Assembly (NCBI GenBank): GCA_943787425.1
Contig: CALSMJ010000001.1
Coordinates: 310,001-374,000 of the forward strand
DNA length: 64,000 bases
Reading direction: 5' to 3'
Source: an uncultured Pseudomonadales bacterium
GTDB lineage: Bacteria; Pseudomonadota; Gammaproteobacteria; Pseudomonadales; Azotimanducaceae
A program made the translations under genes and the position numbers. Below are positions 60,920 through 64,000 of this stretch, piece by piece. The notes beneath the pieces were generated by a model. It searched no databases, was not told the DNA's origin, and worked only from the letters and a program-made list of their open reading frames with translations. How positions within the stretch are numbered: position 1 is the first letter of the stretch; each line of letters begins with the position of its first letter.

Positions 60920-61870
60920 ATGCCAATTAAGATACCGGATGCGCTGCCCGCATCGGCCGTCCTTCTCCAGGAAAACATTGCCTGCATTGAATCAACTCAG
61001 GCTGAGGTTCAGGATATTCGCGCGCTACGAATATTGATTCTTAACCTGATGCCGCTCAAGATCGAAACCGAAATCCATTTGTTGCGCATGCTCTCGAATT
61101 CACCCTTACAGGTTCAAATCGAATTACTTCGCATTGACGACCGGGCCAGTAAGAACACCCCAAACGATCATATGGTGTCTTTTTATCAACCCTTCGAGGC
61201 CATTAAAAACAACAAGTATGACGGCATGATCATTACCGGTGCGCCCCTCGGGCAAATGGCATTTGAAGACGTCATCTTTTGGCCAAAACTCCAAGAAATA
61301 CTCGACTGGACCGAGACCAACGTCACCTCAACCATGTTTTTATGTTGGGCGGTACAAGCCGCCATGTTCCATTTTTATGGCGTCGATAAACGATTACTTC
61401 CGCAAAAACTCACTGGGGTGTATCCGCACGAAGTCATTCGTCCCCAATCGCCGATTGCCCGCGGCTTTGACGATTACTTTGAAGCGCCTCACTCACGCTA
61501 CGCCGAAGTACCGATCGCCGACATCGAGGCCCAACCCGAGCTCCATATCATTGCGCAGTCAGAGCGTGCTGGCGCTTACTTGTTCGCTCATGAAACCGGC
61601 AAGCACCTGTTCGTCACGGGGCACTCCGAATATGAACCCGACTCGCTTAAGAACGAGTATTTACGCGACCACGCCGCCGGACTCGCCCCTTCTATTCCTG
61701 AGCACTATTTTGTCAATGATGATCCTAACCAGTCCGTCAAAGTAACCTGGAAGAGCCACGGCTCTTTGTTATTTGCTAACTGGCTCAACTATTACGTTTA
61801 TCAGTTATCGCCCTTCGACCTGTCGCAAATTGGTGCTCAACGCATGGTTCCACCAGTCGCATTGGTCTGA
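60920..61870 (+). CDS. metA: Homoserine O-succinyltransferase
   Basis: 316 aa. First committed step of methionine synthesis: homoserine to O-succinylhomoserine. Close to E. coli MetA: RILILNLMPLKIETE, catalytic Cys in MFLCWAVQAAM, His in VTGHSEYEPDSL, and the Glu of that segment. GAPLGQMAF carries Gly at the position that selects succinyl-CoA rather than acetyl-CoA (Glu in acetyl-type enzymes). Under control of the SAM-II-like leader upstream. The next gene follows within 4 bp if its TTG start is used. Confidence 0.93.
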   Translation: MPIKIPDALPASAVLLQENIACIESTQAEVQDIRALRILILNLMPLKIETEIHLLRMLSNSPLQVQIELLRIDDRASKNTPNDHMVSFYQPFEAIKNNKYDGMIITGAPLGQMAFEDVIFWPKLQEILDWTETNVTSTMFLCWAVQAAMFHFYGVDKRLLPQKLTGVYPHEVIRPQSPIARGFDDYFEAPHSRYAEVPIADIEAQPELHIIAQSERAGAYLFAHETGKHLFVTGHSEYEPDSLKNEYLRDHAAGLAPSIPEHYFVNDDPNQSVKVTWKSHGSLLFANWLNYYVYQLSPFDLSQIGAQRMVPPVALV

Positions 61871-61874
61871 TGCA

Positions 61875-63260
61875 TTGACGGCAAAGCAACCCACCGCCCG
61901 ACTCACAACAGGTCCCATCGGTCCCGGCTTATTTCGGATGACAGTGCCCATGATCCTCGGGATCTCCTCGAGCCTTATAGCCGGGCTCGCCGAAGCCTAT
62001 TACCTCGGTTTACTGGGCTCAGAGCAGCTTGCGGCATTAGGGTTTACCTTTCCTGTGACCGCCGCTTTGATGTCGATTACCCTCGGGGTTTCGATCGGCC
62101 TGTCCTCTGTCCTGGCACGGGAAGTTGGCGGCGGGCACAAAGACCTGATCCAGCGCACGACAACAGGTGGACTCATTCTCGCCACGGGCATTATGATCCT
62201 CGTCACTGTGTTGGGTCTTGCGACCCTTGAGCCCTTATTCATTGCATTGGGCGCTGACGCTCGCACCCTACCGCTGGTTACGAGCTACATGCAGCTTTGG
62301 TACTGCTCGCTTGTGTTCATGGCCATTCCATCGGTGGGCGCCAATGCGTTGCGTGCTACGGGCGATGCACGTATTTCCGGCGCGCTCATGGTTTCCGGCA
62401 GCGTGCTTCAAATCGGTTTCGCCCCGGTCTTCATCTTCGGCTGGCTCGGTTTACCTGAGCTGGGCATGACCGGGGCGGCGCTTGGCAACCTAATTGCCCG
62501 TTTCATCATCTGTATTTTGACCTTTTACATCCTCAGCGTGCAGTACACCTTGATCAACTTTAAGGCGCTCACAACAACTTACCTGCTCCAAGCCTGGCGC
62601 CGCATTCTGGTCGTTAGCATTCCAGCGACGGCCACAAACCTAATCGGCCCCATTTCGAGCGGTTTAATTATTTCGTTATTGGCGAATTACAGCCAAGAGG
62701 CCGTTGCTGGCTTTGCGATCGCCAGTCGAATCGAGGCCCTTTTTGTCATCCCACTGTTTGCCCTGTCGGCCAGCATCGGACCCTATGTCGGGCAGAACTG
62801 GGGCGCAGGCGCAACCGGCCGCGCCGATACCGCCATGCGCCTGTCTTTCAAATGGTCTTTGTTTTGGGGCCTATTCGTTGCAGTGATGCTGGCCGTTGCC
62901 GCACCAACATTAATCGGATTGTTTGACTCAAATGCAGAAGTCACCAAAACCGCCGAAATTTACCTGATGGTTTTGCCGATTACCTATGGCACTTGGGGCA
63001 TCATTATGATGACGTCTGCAATATTCAATGCCCTAGGCTATCCCTTACGATCGACATTGATGTCCTTCATCAGAATGCTGGGCATCTATGTGCCATTAGC
63101 CCTGATGTTCGATCATTTTTTCGGAATGGTGGGTATTTTTGTTGCCGCGGCGGTCGCCAATGTGCTGGTTGCAATTATCGGATACCTTTGGAATCGAAAA
63201 ACGTTTAAACCCCATGTAACGGCGGTAGCGTTTGAGCCACCAAATCGAACTGCTGCATGA
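61875..63260 (+). CDS. MATE family efflux transporter
   Basis: 461 aa inner-membrane exporter driven by Na+ or H+. Twelve hydrophobic segments; TM1 begins LFRMTVPMILGISSSLIAGLAE-like residues with the conserved Pro, and the second half repeats the plan (RRILVVSIPATATNLIGPI). NALRATGDAR is the typical loop after TM5. I chose TTG 61875, 4 nt after metA, because the only ATG upstream (61773) lies inside metA; no clear ribosome site is visible, so the start is uncertain. It may be cotranscribed with metA. The 3' end overlaps the SDR gene on the other strand by 56 bp. Confidence 0.88.
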   Translation: MTAKQPTARLTTGPIGPGLFRMTVPMILGISSSLIAGLAEAYYLGLLGSEQLAALGFTFPVTAALMSITLGVSIGLSSVLAREVGGGHKDLIQRTTTGGLILATGIMILVTVLGLATLEPLFIALGADARTLPLVTSYMQLWYCSLVFMAIPSVGANALRATGDARISGALMVSGSVLQIGFAPVFIFGWLGLPELGMTGAALGNLIARFIICILTFYILSVQYTLINFKALTTTYLLQAWRRILVVSIPATATNLIGPISSGLIISLLANYSQEAVAGFAIASRIEALFVIPLFALSASIGPYVGQNWGAGATGRADTAMRLSFKWSLFWGLFVAVMLAVAAPTLIGLFDSNAEVTKTAEIYLMVLPITYGTWGIIMMTSAIFNALGYPLRSTLMSFIRMLGIYVPLALMFDHFFGMVGIFVAAAVANVLVAIIGYLWNRKTFKPHVTAVAFEPPNRTAA

Positions 63261-64000
63261 CCTCATCAGCATAGGTAATCAGGCCTGTCAGTTTTTTTGG
63301 ATCACCCTGCACGAGTCGTAAGCACGCCTCGGCCATGTGCTCAATCGGCGTAACACGACCGGCGGGCGTATCCTCGTTAATCAAATTGTGGTGTAGCACG
63401 CCAGGGGTCGCAACAAGGCCCGGTGAGATGACATTAACAGCAATTCCTTGATCATAGACTTCCGAAGCTAAGCCCGTCGTAAACCGCTCAAGCGCCGCTT
63501 TACACATCCCATAAACTGTACCCCCCCGACCGCCGACATCGATAGCAGGGTGCAGCGCCGCGTGAGAACTAACATTTAAAATCGCACCTTGGCCGCGCGC
63601 AATCATTCCGGGCAACACCCTTTGCGCCAAGGCAAACGGCGCCTCAACTTGGACCCGAAACATTAAATCAAAGCGCTTTTGATGGAAATTTTGGACTCGC
63701 TCAAAGTAGGTCACCGCGGCATTATTAACCAAGATATCAACCGGCCCAAACCGACTTTCTGCTTGCTCAATCAGCCGCTTGCGGTGTTCTGCAAGACCGA
63801 TATCCGCACGAACGGCTAAGGCTTGCCCACCCAATCGCTCAATTGTCGCGACAACATTTGTAATCCCGCCTGCTAAAACATGATCCCCATCAGACAGCGT
63901 TCTTGCAGATACGACGACCTTGGCCCCAGCCTGCGCAAACCGGTAGGCGATGGCTTCGCCAATACCTCGGCTGGCGCCAGTAATCACGACAACCCGACCG
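63205..64000 (-). CDS. SDR family oxidoreductase (5' end outside window)
   Basis: About 265 codons are visible; the frame remains open at the edge (GRVVVITGASRGIGEA), so the start lies beyond 64000. Cofactor motif TGASRGIGEA, NNAAVTYF near residue 90, Ser in LNVSSHAA, YGMCKAA with Tyr/Lys. It resembles fabG-like or steroid/terpene SDRs, without the tail of the paralogue pair. Its end overlaps the MATE gene by 56 bp. Confidence 0.87.
   Translation of the reverse strand, partial: GRVVVITGASRGIGEAIAYRFAQAGAKVVVSARTLSDGDHVLAGGITNVVATIERLGGQALAVRADIGLAEHRKRLIEQAESRFGPVDILVNNAAVTYFERVQNFHQKRFDLMFRVQVEAPFALAQRVLPGMIARGQGAILNVSSHAALHPAIDVGGRGGTVYGMCKAALERFTTGLASEVYDQGIAVNVISPGLVATPGVLHHNLINEDTPAGRVTPIEHMAEACLRLVQGDPKKLTGLITYADEVMQQFDLVAQTLPPLHGV

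Overview
The window is bacterial chromosome from a gammaproteobacterium, almost certainly a free-living aerobe. Its backbone is a run of housekeeping genes in the order known from Pseudomonas and relatives: yccA, tusDCBE, cysG, serS, crcB, rarA, lolA, ftsK, trxB, aat, bpt, infA, clpA, clpS, then rluE, nudJ, mnmA, hflD, purB. A second familiar neighbourhood is thrH-cysH-cysB. Some usual members of these blocks (lrp, cspD, icd) are missing, and a moaCDE cluster sits between rluE and nudJ. Two of the four short-chain dehydrogenases, at opposite ends, are close paralogues. These, with a Baeyer-Villiger-type monooxygenase, prpB/prpC and an omega-aminotransferase, suggest a heterotroph that degrades hydrophobic or branched carbon compounds. 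I cannot name the species.

Layout. 1-9.5 kb (all minus strand): monooxygenase (cut by the window edge), two SDRs, a secreted unknown, a 99-aa unknown, an esterase, a secreted M20 amidohydrolase and an SMC/RecF-type ATPase. 9.5-16.9 kb: an adaptor plus two RND efflux subunits. 17-21.2 kb (plus): Tat-exported LD-carboxypeptidase, CNT nucleoside transporter, small secreted protein, YccA. 21.3-22.6 kb: Tus sulfur relay for tRNA 2-thiouridine, which supplies MnmA encoded at 39 kb. 22.6-30.3 kb (minus): cysG, serS, crcB, rarA, lolA, ftsK. 30.8-34 kb (plus): small PA4642-like protein, trxB, the N-degron transferases aat and bpt, and infA. 34-36.6 kb (minus): clpA and clpS, the N-degron protease and adaptor that read the tags made by aat and bpt. 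36.9-45.2 kb: rluE, moaEDC, nudJ, mnmA, hflD, purB, a GNAT fusion, an RNase AM-like PHP protein and a small lipoprotein. 45.4-54.1 kb: a frameshifted DUF349 gene, rraA, prpC, prpB, thrH, cysH, cysB. 54.4-64 kb: 5'-nucleotidase, a tightly overlapped three-gene set (VWA protein, membrane J-protein, degenerate acyl-CoA-dehydrogenase-like protein), gph, aminotransferase, SDR, a SAM-II-like riboswitch before metA, a MATE transporter, and a final SDR cut by the edge.

Most notable: (1) a SAM-II-type riboswitch with its own promoter and a plausible terminator/anti-terminator platform before metA; (2) the VWA / J-protein / ACAD-like set, a candidate undescribed membrane chaperone module; (3) single-base reading-frame breaks in serS (essential) and in the DUF349 gene, either sequence errors or real events; (4) short tandem repeats placed directly upstream of clpS and of the DUF349 gene, and a perfect 33-bp duplication spanning the rnm stop codon. 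I saw no tRNA, rRNA, insertion sequence, prophage or CRISPR array.
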